Assembly (NCBI RefSeq): GCF_947179165.1
Contig: NC_077237.1
Span: 59,230,023 to 59,294,022 of the forward strand
DNA: 64,000 nt
Source: Solanum dulcamara
Taxonomy: Eukaryota; Streptophyta; Magnoliopsida; Solanales; Solanaceae
Direction: 5' to 3'
Shown here piece after piece: positions 1 through 11,358 of this stretch; position 1 is the stretch's first letter; every line of letters begins with the position of its first letter. The notes beneath the pieces are model-generated. The model was not told the origin of the DNA. It searched no databases and saw only the letters and a list, made by a program, of their open reading frames with translations. Made by a program: the position numbers and the translations under genes.

Positions 1-169
1 CAAATAAGCGAGCTTTTTTCTCGCTTCTTCATGAAGCGCGCTTCTCGCTTCTCCCATGAAGTGCACGCTTTTTTGAAATCGCTTCGCTTCACGGTATTGA
101 AGCGCTAGGGCCCCGCCTCGCTTCGCTTTACGCTTAAAGCGAGCGCTTCGGCGCTTTTTCACAACACTG
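1..169 (-). repeat. GC-rich repeat, possible hAT-like MITE end
   Basis: The segment is built from short, overlapping, partly self-complementary words such as GAAGCG, CGCTTC and AAGCGAG, and is much more GC-rich than the flanking DNA. Read on the minus strand it begins CAGTGTTGTGAAAAAGCG at position 169, which resembles hAT-type terminal sequence. The other end lies outside the window, so terminal repeats and a target duplication cannot be checked. Confidence 0.4.
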
Positions 170-270
170 GATAAGCCAAACCGTTATGTAAAACAACTGA
201 ACCAGACCACTCGATAAACACCCCTAGATTTGGCATATCTGCATTATTCACTAATAAGTACCATAATATC

Positions 271-857
271 ATGGGTTTAAAGATCTCTCGTGATTTGGAA
301 GTGGTGGGAATGAGAAATATTAATTTTATCATTCATTTCTTCTGCCGGGAGCTGAAGAAGTATTTTGGGGAGGTGATTAGACAAGAAAGGGCGCATCTTG
401 AGCTTATCAAGGTGACCTTAGATAAGCGGGTTTGGAGGTTGCGGATTAGGGGTTGGTAGTTGAGCATTCTCTCACTTTCCCACGGGATAGGATCGGTGTT
501 ACTACTTGGACCTTCTTTCTTACAGTGGTATTATCACGAGTCTCATAGTTTCTTGTTCTTCGATTTCGATTATCACCTGTGTTTTTTCTTTGTACTTCGA
601 TTATCTCATTATTTTGTTGGCATTATTGTTCTTTCCTCTGTATGTTTTGTGCTGCTTCCATTTAACATTATTTCATTGTTGTATTCATTTTTTATTCTTT
701 TTTTTTTCAAACTGCTTGGAAATGCTTTATTTTAAGTCGAGGGTCTATCAGAAACAACCTCTCTATCTCTACAAGGTAGAGGTAAGGTATGGGTACACTC
801 TACCCTTCCCAAACTCCACTTGTGAGATTACACTAGGTATGCTGCTGTTGTTGTATT
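271..857 (+). mobile_element. RTE-type LINE, 3' end (ORF C-terminus plus 3' UTR)
   Basis: The open segment 271-459 ends in residues KKYFGEVIRQ...LDKRVWRLRIRG, the C-terminal tail of plant RTE LINE reverse transcriptases. A pyrimidine-rich 3' UTR follows (460-737). The last part (738-857: GAGGGTCTATCAGAAACA, then GGTAAGGTATGGGTACACTC, then GGGATTACACT-like sequence) is the 3' tail shared by Solanaceae RTE LINEs and the TS SINE, ending in a TTG-rich tract. Everything upstream of the C-terminus is missing, as is usual for 5'-truncated LINE copies. Alternatively only the last 120 bp could be a SINE tail, but the coding remnant and UTR in correct order favour a LINE. Confidence 0.75.
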
Positions 858-889
858 TCTTCTGCTGTGTGTCCTTACTATATTGAAAG

Positions 890-890
<1 letters not shown>

Positions 891-932
<42 letters not shown>

Positions 933-945
933 GTGCGCGCGCGCG
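891..945. repeat. (TA)n microsatellite followed by (CG)n
   Basis: About 40 bp of TA dinucleotides run directly into CTGTG and then about 12 bp of CG dinucleotides. It lies just downstream of the LINE tail, a usual place for such repeats. Confidence 0.9.
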
Positions 946-1059
946 AGATTTACATAATTACAAAATGAATCAAGCTTTCACATCAGTCTAACAGCATGGA
1001 TTCAAGTATGTCTAGAAGCAATTTGTTTTTTGATAAACTGTCACAAAAAATAAGAGATT

Positions 1060-1420
1060 CTTCATCACCAACCAATTCCTTTTTGCACCAAAAAGAAACC
1101 AGTTGTTTTTAGCTTCTGTGTAGAACCGGTTTGTATCTTCTTAAGCATCTTGCATTTTGCTCTTTCCAAATTGTCCACCAAATGACCAAATAATGGCTGG
1201 GATAGTTCTCCACCATTTCTACTGCTCCTTTGACATACCCCTTCCATACCAGCTTCTCATCATATCATTGATGTCTTCAGGCATAGTCCATTTGTGTGTC
1301 AGCATATTTGAAAATTGGCCCTGCAGCTGTGAGACAACACAGGGCAATACAAAAACAAATGATTGATGGTTTCTGGATAAATTCCACTAAGGTAGCACCT
1401 TTTGCAAAGTTGAAAACCCC
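1060..1420 (-). pseudogene. L1-type LINE reverse transcriptase, zf-RVT C-terminal fragment
   Basis: On the minus strand three frames joined by frameshifts give a recognisable zf-RVT region. First comes CYLSG followed by PETINHLFLYCPVL (the Cys/His-rich knot). Then comes WTMPEDINDMMRSWYGRG, and finally TIPAIIWSF or, in the third frame, WWTIWKEQNARCLRRYK. This order is the normal C-terminus of plant L1-like LINE polyproteins. The copy is dead: it has at least two frameshifts and several stops, and no RT core is seen upstream. It is antisense to the RTE LINE before it, so the two are separate insertions. Confidence 0.75.
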
Positions 1421-1639
1421 TTTTCTGCAGATTATCCTGTTTGGGCTGTTATGGTGTTCTCTTGGTTCTTTGTCATTCCCCCTCTTTTTTTAAGATGATG
1501 TTCGGCCAAAGTTGTCATAATGTCCAATTCTCTTGGTTCCTTGTGTTTCTCCTTTTTCGTTTGGTGGTGACATTTCAGATTACTAAACAACTTATGCTGC
1601 TGGTACCCCACACTCGTGGCACTTGTCTTTTGGACCATG

Positions 1640-1716
1640 ACTTGATTTAAATGGAGCGACATGGATTCATACAGTCAACTCCAGCTTGGGATTGAGGCCT
1701 TATTGTTGCATCTAAC
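1640..1716 (+). repeat. possible SINE/RTE 3' tail remnant
   Basis: The words CATGGATTCATACAGTCAAC and CTTGGGATTGAGGC, followed by TTATTGTTGC, resemble the conserved 3' end of Solanaceae Au-type SINEs or RTE LINEs (a 'preceding G-G-G-A-T, A-G-G-C, then TTG repeat' pattern). No promoter boxes or target duplication were found, so this is only a weak call. Confidence 0.3.
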
Positions 1717-1731
1717 ACTAGTGTTTTATAG

Positions 1732-1881
1732 GCCTTTATGCTTAAGAGAGCAGCAGAAGAACCTCTGGGCCATGCAGCAGCCATAATTGCAGATGTGCTT
1801 GAGAATGCTGAATCCAATCAAGTAATTAATACATCACAGAAGCGGGCACTGCTTCAAGAAATGGCAATCAGACTGTCTTAG
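1732..1881 (+). pseudogene. exon-like segment, C-terminal 49 residues of an unrecognised protein
   Basis: A pyrimidine-rich stretch ending TTTTATAG precedes an open phase-0 segment of 49 codons ending in TAG. The peptide begins AFMLKRAAEEPLGHAAAI and ends SQKRALLQEMAIRLS. It has balanced composition (alanine-rich, amphipathic, predicted helical) quite unlike the AT-rich junk frames around it, and it sits directly behind a plausible 3' splice site. I do not recognise the family. It could be the last exon of a real gene whose other exons lie elsewhere, or an exon copied into this region by a transposon or segmental duplication. No partner exon is seen in the window on this strand, which favours a captured or isolated fragment. 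Confidence 0.45.
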
Positions 1882-3334
1882 CTGTGATTCTTACAAGATT
1901 GGGCGCTGCTCTTTTAGTTTGCTACAGTCTCTGGGTAAGCATTTGTGTCTGTATTCCTGTATAAAACTACAGGGGTTTGTCTTTGCTTCATCACGTGGGT
2001 TTGTCTGTATATGTAAAATATCTAAATTCTTGGAATCCTTCTAGCTGAAGCTTGTTCATATAGCACTCCAGTGTAAAGACTTTAAAATGAGGTAAATTTT
2101 GCAGTGGTATGATTAATTGTAGATCACTTTTGAGGTTACCAACTACAACTCTTATTTTGGATGGAGAAATTTTTCGTGTTAAATATTATTTTTACGTCAG
2201 GGAAGGAGAAAGGGAAAGGTTGACTAAGAATTGAACCCACACTAATTGTGAGACTCTCACCCAGGTGGAAGGCAGGAAGGTAGGGGGTCATGGGCACTGT
2301 TAAGCTCTGAAAGTTTTCTATATATAGATGTGTATATCTTGAAAGACGCGTGCATATGCATCTAACTAGGCATCCACATACATGGTCTCATTGGATCACT
2401 GGTCTAGTTGCTGCTCAGCTATTACTCTTGTGGAAATTGATGCGAGTTCAATTTCCACTTTCAACAACTATCATATTTTATTTTGTTTTAAAGTGTTATT
2501 ACCCTATTGAAAATGCTTTTTTTCCTTGTTTTGATAAACAAAAAGTAATTTCTCTGTAGAATAAAATCAGAAACCTATTAATTATCGAATTAACCTATAA
2601 TAGATTAACTTCTACCGAATTGAGCTATATCTAGATACACACTACTATCATACTTCACGAATGGCTAGTGCAACATATACCCGACCCGAGGCACCATTAC
2701 CTTGAAATCATGGATCCGCTGTTCTTACCAGTGCAACTTAACTATAAGTCTTGATGGATTGAGTTAGACATTTTTTATCTTCTTACAAATACAGAGTTCT
2801 ATATCAATCAAATCCACAATTTTCTATTATATATCCGTTCTTTTACGATAAACAATTCTTGTTTTGTTTGCTAATTTATCTGCCTGTTATACTTGCCTGT
2901 TTATTTGAAGAAAAACAAATACTTATTCATTGAGTTTTAAAAACTCGCACAGTAATTCACTGGTGTTTATAATTTCCCCTTTCTTGCATAGTAATATTTT
3001 ACGTTTTGTTTATTGATGTTAAGTTTTCAATTCATCTAGTAGTTGGATGATTAAAAAAAGTATTATCTGCTAAATACATCACAATAATTCTTCTTACTAG
3101 TTTCTGGACACATGCTTTGTAAGTGTATATCTAGCAAAATAGGTCCTAATTATGATCGAAAAATTTGTGTTGAGAATTATAATTTAGAGCAAATAATTTC
3201 TATTAAATCGATTTACTCCAACTAATTCTGATCCTCCATTGGTTGTTAATGAAATTCAACATTATTTGTTTGAAGACTAAATACATAAAGAACTTATTAA
3301 ACTGGTATGAACTATAATTTGAAGAAGAAACAAT
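1882..3334. other. AT-rich DNA with no recognised gene
   Basis: No coding pattern stands out. The first 100-150 bp could be the 3' UTR of the preceding exon-like segment. The rest is AT-rich with scattered stops in all frames. Confidence 0.5.
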
Positions 3335-3566
3335 ACTAGTAGTAATAGTAATAATAATAGTAATACTAGTAATAGTAGTAATAATAATAATTAGAATAGT
3401 AATAATAATAATAATAGTAATAGTAATAATAATAATAATAGTAATAGTAATAATAATAGTAATAATAGTAATAGTAATAGTAATAGTAATAGTAATAATA
3501 ATAATAATAGTAATAGTAATAATAATAGTAATAGTAATAATAATAGTAATAATAATAGTAATAGTA
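3335..3566. repeat. (AAT)n/(AGT)n trinucleotide microsatellite
   Basis: About 230 bp consist almost only of mixed AAT and AGT triplets. Long open frames seen across it (poly-Leu or Ile/Thr repeats) are artefacts of the triplet period. It directly abuts an RTE LINE remnant. Confidence 0.95.
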
Positions 3567-3569
3567 GGC

Positions 3570-3803
3570 ATACTAGGAATGATAAGACTAGAAATGAGCA
3601 CATGTGAGATAAGCTGAGAGTGGGCTCCGTGGTGGACAAGATGCGGAAAATGAGATTCAGATAATTTGAACATATGAAAGGAGATGCGCATACGCCCTAG
3701 TAAGGAAGTGCGAGATGTTGGATATAATAGGTACGAGAAGAGGTAAAGGTAGTTCGAAAAAGTATTGGAGAGAAGTGATTATATATGACATGACGCGACT
3801 TTA
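3570..3803 (+). pseudogene. RTE-type LINE reverse transcriptase, left half
   Basis: The segment VDKMRKMRF, then FEHMK, then CEMLDIIGTRRGKGSSKKYW followed by REVIIYDMTRL matches the C-terminal region of plant RTE LINE reverse transcriptases. It contains an in-frame stop and a frameshift. The reading stops dead at 3803, where the CACTA transposon begins. The tail of the same kind of protein (DRRVCKSRIRIER and stop) resumes at 16149, right after the transposon. The two halves are therefore most simply one LINE copy split by the insertion, with a few residues missing at the junction. Confidence 0.8.
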
Positions 3804-3823
3804 CACTACTAAAAAACTGTCAA

Positions 3824-4265
3824 AAAGCGACGGACTGCATCATTTTTTTTGTCAAACTAGAAGAAAAAGCGACGCAGTCACTTTCGTCGCTTTTTTGCTC
3901 GACGCTTTTGAAGGAGCGATGGACAGGGTCGTAAAAAACGACGGACTGCGTCGCTCCTAATTTTTTTAATTAAAAAATATATATAAAAAAAATGACGGAC
4001 TCCGTCTTTTTGTTTTTTTTTAAAAAAGAAATTATTTAATACAAAGCGACAGACATTTAGTCTCCGTCCGTCGCTTTGTTTATCTAAATTTTTTCTAGAA
4101 AAGCGACGGACAGGGTCCTTTAGTCCGTCGCTTTTCTGGAAAAATAGAAAAACAAAAACTAGAAAAGCGACGGACTAAAGGACCCTGTCCGTCGTTTTTC
4201 TGGAAAATATAAAAAAAACAGAAAAGCGACGGACTAAAGGACCTTGTCTGTCGCTTTTTCTGCAA
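3824..4265. repeat. CACTA subterminal repeats and palindromes
   Basis: The motif AGCGACGGAC(T) or its complement AGTCCGTCGCT occurs about ten times, for example near 3826, 3868, 3938, 4047, 4102, 4119, 4164, 4186, 4225 and 4248. Pairs form hairpins: at 4100-4137 the arms AAAAGCGACGGA and TCCGTCGCTTTT enclose a short loop, and two similar hairpins occur at 4160-4200 and 4220-4258. In En/Spm-type elements such subterminal repeats bind the TNPA protein; the binding here is inferred from position. Confidence 0.85.
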
Positions 4266-4501
4266 CACTTTTGACAGCAGAAACCTGCAGTTTCTGCTGC
4301 CCACCTGCAATCAAAATTCAATTCAATTGTATTCAAATCAGCCCATTCAAACACAAATAACAACAAATAAAATCCGCAAAATACATAATAACAAACATAA
4401 TTAAACACTTAAAATGAATAAAATCATAATTTAGAAAGATTTAAAGTGTTTCAAAGTTAACAAAAAAAATTTAAAATGTTCATAAACAAACATAGAGAAC
4501 C

Positions 4502-6351
4502 CTAAGGACTATTTGCTATATATTCATCACCATCGTCGGAATCATCCTGAGTGGACGCTCTTGAATAACGGGGCGGAGGCTGACGGGCGAGGTTGAACAC
4601 TTGTTCTTTAATTTGCTCAACTTGTTCATTCATACTTTTTTGATCCTTGATCCTTCTTTTCTCTGATTCTGCCAATGCACGTGTAAGTTCTGCAATTTGC
4701 TGAGACATTGTAGCTATCTGAACTCCGTCAATGGTCTCGGCTTGACGCGATGATCCAATACCTTCTAAAGTTGATTAGAATCGTCGTACATTATTCCTAG
4801 AGCCCATTCCATATATTCGGCCCTTGTGGCTGCCTCCAACCACTTTTTCTTTCCAAATTTGAGTGGACTGTTCAGGCGTTAGCTGAACCGAATCTCCCAT
4901 CTCACGTACGTGCCGCTCATAATCTTGCTGCATATTAGAAAATAAAAATTATAATCAAACTATATATATATATAAAATAAAACTTAGAATCAAAATATAC
5001 TATAATATATCCTAAATAACTTACATAGGCTCTCGTTCGGCCCTTTCCTCCACCCACTCATCCGGATCCAACTCATTAGTCTTTTTCTTCACATGAGTCT
5101 TTTTAAAGACTTCATGGCGATAGGGAGTGCGTCCCAATTCTTTTTTCTATAAATAAAAATACAATTAATGAAATAATATTTTGTGAAATAATTTATTTCA
5201 GAAAATGAATTTAAACTTAAAATTTAAAACCTTACCATCTCCCTCTGAATCGTACTAACACTCTTTGCACCTCCGGTGTGCAAGAGCCACCCTTTAGGCT
5301 GGCTCTTGCTTTTTTTCCTTGATCGGACAAGGCCTTGAATTCTTCGGTATCCCAATACCGGCATAATTCTTCAAATATATGAGGCATCATTCAACTCGAA
5401 GGTGTCCGATCATCCCTAGCTTTCTTTAGCCAGCTAGACAGTCTGGCGCTCGCTTTTCTTTCAAAAGTGATCGCAATGACCATATTGTACCTTGACTCCC
5501 AAGTACATAAAGTCTGAAAAAATGAATAACGTGAAATAATTAGTTAAGTAAAGTATAGTAAAAATATTAAACGTAACTTAAAAAACTAGATTTAAACATA
5601 TATATACCTTGAATTCATTAAACATTGCCTGGCGAATATTGTTTGGAATCTCCCGCCAAGAGTGATAGGGCTCAATATATAGCCTCCTAACACTCTCCTG
5701 AAGAGCCCTAGCAGCATCTTTCGAAGGATGCCACCTGTAAGACACATAATAAACATGTAATTATATCATCAATAAGGTATTAATCTAGCAATAATAAAAT
5801 AAATAAATAAAACATTAAACTTACGAGGATCCATCAGGCTCAATCATGACTCTCCCAAGTCTGTCCCTCTGCCTAGGAGCTAACCCAGACACATCATGTA
5901 ATGCCTCTGTTCTAGCAACAGAAGAATGTGTAGGTGATGTTGTGGGAGTGTCAGTCTCAACACTAGAATCTCTAAGTCTCAGATTAGATATGTGAGGAGA
6001 CTGAGATCCGGGAGATGGAGTAGAAGAAGATGATGCTCTAGGGGGTCGAGCAATAACCTCTGTGGGTAGTTGGTAGGTCTGATCATATGAAGTATATCTG
6101 ACCTGTGAAGAAGAAGAAGTGCCGCGTGGTCGGCGGAACTTACTATGGTAAACTAAAGGATCCATAGTCCCAAAAGGCACAACATGAATGTGTGTACTAG
6201 GACTAGCTCGGCGGTGCTGCATCTCCGACGCTCAAGAAATATGTCCTGGAATATCCTCAGGATCAACAGGTCTCCTAGACTTATTTTTACTTCTACTAGA
6301 ATGGATAACACCATGATGATCCCGGGATCTATCACCATCACCAGATGACAT
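4502..6351 (-). pseudogene. TNPA/PTTA-like CACTA accessory protein
   Basis: Read on the minus strand from ATG at 6351 (MSSGDGDRSRDHHG) the gene has about five exons. Exon 1 (6351 to about 5823) is Ser/Pro/Arg-rich. Exon 2 carries WHPSKDAARALQESVRRLY. A further exon (about 5515-5235) contains ARLSSWLKKARDDRTPSS, then ELCRYWDTEEFKALSDQGKK and LLHTGGAKSVSTIQREM. The next has ELGRTPYRHEVFKKTHVKK. The last, ending at 4502, has a heptad-like segment (MSQQIAELTRALAESEKRR) and an acidic tail. The H-T-G-G-A-K-S segment and the VFKKTH block are hallmarks of plant Ptta/En/Spm transposase-associated proteins, which bind the subterminal repeats and assist excision. At least three in-frame stops interrupt it; the first, in exon 1, is a TGA just before ASEMQHRR. 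Confidence 0.75.
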
Positions 6352-6439
6352 CTGCATGTAAAGTAACAATACAATATTTAAAAACCACATAGTTGATTAA
6401 ATTTAGGGTTAGAGAAATAAATAACTTACATACTAGTGA

Positions 6440-9135
6440 TAATCTACCACTCTATTCCTCCTCACTTGTTTCATTTTCGTCATCTTTCCATTCGTCCTCC
6501 TCAGATGTTTCATATTCATTGTCAATCCATTACTCCCCCTCAAATAATTCATATTCCTCGTTTACTTCTTCTTCAACATTTGTCATTATAAGTTCATCAT
6601 CGGAAACCTCTTCTACTATGTGTTGAGGATGTTCTAGTGTGGTTTTCAACTCAACATCAACTTGTCGTTGAACAAGTGCAACATCATTTTGGTACGCCAC
6701 ATCTAATACATTCTCAATTTCAATTCTTCCCACATGCTTTGTCTTAATAACAGCCCACCAATCAGCCTTATCTCTACGCAATGGATATGGAGCGTAATAG
6801 ACTTGCTTAGCATTTTGGAAAATGATGAAAGGATCATAACTTCCGTTTTGTCTGGTGTGCTTAACTTCAATTATATTATGTTGTTGGTCCACCCTTGTGC
6901 CTCTGTGTGATGGGTCGAACCACTTACACCAAAACAATACTATCTTTGTTTAGGCCAACCTGAATATGTTACTTCAATAATCTCCTGAATGACACCATAA
7001 TATTCTACAATTTGGCCATTACCATCGACATCACCTTGAATGCATACACCACTATTATTGGTTTTCTTGTGCATAGAAACTTCTTCAGTTTGAAACTTAA
7101 AACCATTCATACAATATTTATTCATTGTATGAATATGAGATGCAGGCCCGAATACGATCTTTCTCACAAATGGAGAATGTTCGACACTTGAGTATTCATC
7201 ATAAACCTACAAATTGATTTCAAAATAATACAATTTACTATAAGGTGAAAACATTATACCTATTGATTCAATATAAGCTTTTACACTTACATAATCCCTT
7301 AGCCATTTGGAAAAGCTCGTATATATGGCTTCATTGCTCCATGTGCTTACGAACGTGCTGATAGTGATATGTACAATTTTGATAGTTAGTAATCAGTTAT
7401 TAATATGTAATTTGATAATTTATTTTCACACTTTCTTAAGATATGACTGAATTTATGGACAGTTAAGCAGAACATGGATCACAACTGATTGTCTTTCCAT
7501 GTTAGTGAAGCTTCGTCTTCCACGTTGTTTAGATCCTCGACCACAATGATTAAAAATTGAAATTGATGGATACATCGGATCACTATCACCTTCATCATTG
7601 CGATTAGGCCTATTTCTCCTGCATGAAACTTCATCCCCAAAGTAATAGGAATAAAAGTCACCAGTTTCTCTCACAATATGAGACTGAACAATTGAGCCTT
7701 CGATTTTTCTTCTCTGTTTAATTATTTGTTTGTAGCTTCCAATTTTCCTAAATATATTTTAACTAATAATTATAGTATATATAAGAAGAATAAATTAATT
7801 ACTTATATAAGAAAAATATTACCTCTCAAATGGATACATCCACCTTGTTTGAACTGGACCTCCAAGGCAGGCTTATTTAACAAGATGAATCGGAAGATGC
7901 TCTATCACATCAAAAAAACCACATGAAAAAATCTTCTCTAGCTTTGTAGTAATAACAACAATATTTTCCTCCATCCTATCTAAACTACTCTCCAATAACT
8001 TTCCAGAACATAAATCTCAAAAGAAAAGACTTACCTCTGTGATTGGCTTTCATATCCTGTCAGGTAGATGATTAAAAGCGATAGGAATCAATGTTTCCAT
8101 GAATACATGACAATCATGGCTTTTCATACCTATTAACTTTCCTTCATTCAGATCTGCCCGCTTACCCAAATTCGAAGCATATCCCTCTGGCATTCTTAAA
8201 TTTTTAATCCACTCACATATATCACGTTTCTCATCCAATGTGAATAAATAATTGGCTTTAGGCTTGACAGTTTTACCATTTTATAATTCTTGCAACCACA
8301 ATTCTTTTCTCCTACAGTATTCCTGTAAGTCCATTCTAGCTCTTGTGTTGTCTTTTGTTTTGCCCTTAACATCCATCACCGTGTTAAACAAATTGTCAAA
8401 AATAATTTTTCTCAATATGCATCACATCAAGATTATGTCGTAGGAGATTATCCTTCTAATACGGCAACTCCCAGAATATGCTCTGTTTGGTCTAATTATG
8501 TTCAACACCATATTCAGGAAGTCTAGATAGTGGAGTTTCTGTAACTTTAGCCAATTGAGAAACTCTCTCCCAAATTTGATGTCCTGTCAGTGATGGAGGT
8601 GGAGGGTCATTTTCAACCCTATTTTTTTTGAATGCATGTTTCATCTTTCTAAACTCATGGTTCATTGGCAAGAACTGACGATGACAATCAAACCATGAAT
8701 ATTTTCTGCCATGCTTTAAGGTGAATGCCTTACTTTGTTCCATACAATGAGGACAAACAAGATTTCCAGCAGTCATCCAACCAGACAACATTCCGTATGT
8801 AGGAAAATCATTAATAGTTCACATTAAAATAACACGCATAACAAAATTCTGCTTAGTTGATATATCGTAAGTCACTACTTCTTCAAACCACAATTGTTTA
8901 AGCTTATCTATCAATGGTTGTAGATAGACATCAATCAAACTTTTAGGATTGCGAGGACCTGGAATAGCACAACTTAGAAAGATGTACGGACTTGTCATGC
9001 ACATTTCAGGAGGAAGGTTGTACGTGGTAAGAAATACAGGCCAACAAGAATAAGGTGAGGCAGCATTAGAGAATGGTGTGAAGCCATCTACACACAACCC
9101 CAATAGTACATTTCTTGGTTCACTAGCAAAATCAG
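6440..9135 (-). pseudogene. TNP2 CACTA transposase, C-terminal two thirds
   Basis: This is the downstream part of the TNP2 (Transposase_21) gene whose start lies at 14680. In order on the minus strand: RNVLLGLCVDGFTPF and YNLPPEMCMTSPYIFLSCA (9110-8950); DVYLQPLIDKLKQLW and TYDISTKQNFVMR (8935-8830); MLSGWMTAGNLVCPHCM and HGRKYSWFDCHRQFLP (8790-8660); LLRHNLDVMHIEKN (about 8450); CEWIKNLRMPEGYASNLG and GMKSHDCHVFMETLIPIAF (8230-8060). After introns come RNRPNRND and HCGRGSKQRGRRS (7620-7500) and the DUF4216-like C-terminus with VLFWCKWFDPSHRGTR and DPFIIFQNAKQVYYAPYPL (6935-6780). TNP2 is the catalytic DDE-type transposase of CACTA elements. Several stops and small frameshifts are present, including one after GVEHN (8492) and one near 6938. 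The gene is separated from its start by the solo LTR at 9136-13672. Confidence 0.85.
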
Positions 9136-9529
9136 TATTACACCCCGCACTCTTGAGCTCGGAACGTCTTCTTAAGTTCCTTAGACACTATCATGTGAGC
9201 CGGATAAGCTACGACACTATCAAATAACTCTAAGGAAAGAAGATTGTGATACCTCGCGAGAAGGGAGGTTGGAGATAGAGTCATAAGAATACGGAAAGAG
9301 TTGGAGGCTAAGAAATGAGTCGTAGGACTCGATTTACCTACGTAAGACACTAAGTTAAGAGTCTTATACACTTAAGTTGCTTAAGGATATACCAAGCTTA
9401 CGTAGTACGGATTACATGAGCTCTTAAAGTAAGACGAGATTACGAACCCGCGAGGAAGGGAAAAAGACGACGCGTGGCAGCCAATGGAGGAGCGACACGC
9501 GGCAGCATATATATGGAACATAATTTAAT

Positions 9530-11358
9530 GTATGCATAATAAATCATATATATATCCTTTAAAACATTCATTTTGTGGGAAATTAACCATAACCGACATT
9601 TAAGACCATGCGAGCTATTACATGGAATCCAACATAACCCCCTACGTTGGCCGGGGAGACTACTTGCCAAGTAGAACTCCGTCAACTTCATTCATTTTTT
9701 TAACTTTAACTTTAAGGGCTATTTATGGATCCATTAGCCTAAGCCTACAAGGGCTCCTATGTTGGCACATAGTTAATGAGACAAGGGGTTGCTACTAGGA
9801 TTCCCTTACCGAATCCCACCTCAATGCCTCATTCGGTGCTAAGTCAATCCCACGGAATAGTTTAATACTTCAAAATATTCATAGCATATAACTTGAGAAT
9901 TCAAACATCATATTCAGTAGAATAGCTCATTAAAACATTTGATAATTCAAATATGCAAGAATTGTCCTTATTGCATAAAGAATCCATCATTCATATCATT
10001 TCATCATTCTTTCATTTCATAAGACTCCTTTTTTTATCATAGATATTGCTTTCATAAACATTTATTTGGAGTCAAAGCTTTCAAGTCAAACTTTATTAAA
10101 AACATAGTAAAACTAGGTGGGTTCAAATCACTTCAACTTGCAAATATGTATGTAAATAAATATTCATAAATACTTTGAAATCCATTAATTAAAAATCATG
10201 CTTTAAACAACCCACCATAAATTTCAAGAGCTTTTAAATAGATAAATAGCGGAATTACTTGTAAACCATCAATTCATATATATGAAATTATGTTGCATCA
10301 AAATAGAGCAATAATCATTAGTTTAACCATGATTCATGCTATTAAGTAAAAATAAGAATTTGCCATAAGAAAATATTACTTGAAATCAAGATATTTAATT
10401 GAAAGAGTTTTTGGACTACATGGGTGGAAGAACCCATGGATAAACACACACATAACTTAGAGTAGAGCTTAAAGAAAATAAATATAATTTATCATATAAT
10501 CAAAATAATTTAGACATGAGAGTGGAAGGAATACTCTCATTGAAACCTTACATACCTGGAAACCGAAGCTTTAGTTGGTACCGGAAGACTTAATGACCAC
10601 TCTTGAGTCCTAGCTTCTCTCCTTGCCGGAACGTTTTGTGTACTACCCGGAATATATGAATTACCGGAATAGTATTTCTTCACTACTAAGAACTAAAACT
10701 ATATTTGAGAATGTGTAAAGAAGTGTATAGAGAGAAGATTTGCTTGAGAAAGCTTGATGAATAAAATGAGGAAATAAGGTGGGTATTTATAGGTGGGAAA
10801 GAGGACCTAACAATAAATAAAATAATTATAAATAAAAATCTGAAAATTTAGTGGAATATATTGATGTCATGGATGATGTTAAATGGAGGACAATTTATGT
10901 CATGAGTGATGTCAAATGTATCTAGATCTTTCTATGGTAGGTGAAATGAGTTATCTTTGACAGAATACTCTTTTTGGGAGCTACGTTTGAATAAGATAAA
11001 TTCCTTATTAGGATTTGGTGTCTTCATAAGAATTGTAGATATGGAAGTCTAGTTTCATATCATTCAAGAATCAACCAATTTGGATAAACCTACAGTGAGA
11101 TATGATTTTTCTTCTATAAACACTCATTTCCATCACAGCATCCTACCTTACAAAGATTAATTTATTTGACCTACTTAACCTCCGAATCTTAAAATATGGT
11201 CTTCATAAAAGTTGTAGGTAATGATCTTGTGGTTACTCATAAATTTGAATCACTCAATTTGGATATTTCTATGAAAAGTTATGACCAAAATACAGAGGTT
11301 GTATCATGTTTAGGCAAAAATTGAAACATCGTATACAACGTTTTTAGGGGATGTTACA
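9530..11358 (-). mobile_element. truncated gypsy LTR (family G) nested in solo LTR A
   Basis: On the minus strand this starts TGTAACATCCCC at 11358, a typical gypsy LTR start. It continues through blocks shared with the LTRs at 22595-24825 and 25757-27917: the CATGGGTGGAAGAACCCATG palindrome (10419-10438), AACTAGGTGGGTTCAAAT (10111) and the ACCGACATTTAAGACC block (9592). The last ~550 bp of the LTR, including any TGACA end, are missing, so the lower boundary is approximate. In the related LTR at 30297 the sequence GGCGGCCAAGGGGAGAAA corresponds to the host sequence at 11360, which fixes the upper junction. Confidence 0.65.

Noticed and set aside
460..886. Hydrophobic open frames resembling membrane proteins
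   Set aside because: They lie in the pyrimidine-rich 3' UTR of an RTE LINE; Phe/Leu/Ser-rich peptides are expected from T-rich DNA.
2375..2460. tRNA-like or SINE promoter, GATCACTGGTCTAGTTG and GAGTTCAATTTCC
   Set aside because: The words resemble A- and B-boxes, but no cloverleaf forms and no SINE body or tail follows.
3203..3691. Long open frames with poly-Leu and Ile/Thr repeats
   Set aside because: They arise from the AAT/AGT triplet microsatellite; all frames stay open because of the period, and the peptides are pure low complexity.
3824..4265. microRNA or hairpin RNA gene from the AGCGACGGAC inverted repeats
   Set aside because: The inverted repeats are the expected subterminal TNPA-site arrays of a CACTA element; a small-RNA role cannot be claimed from sequence alone.
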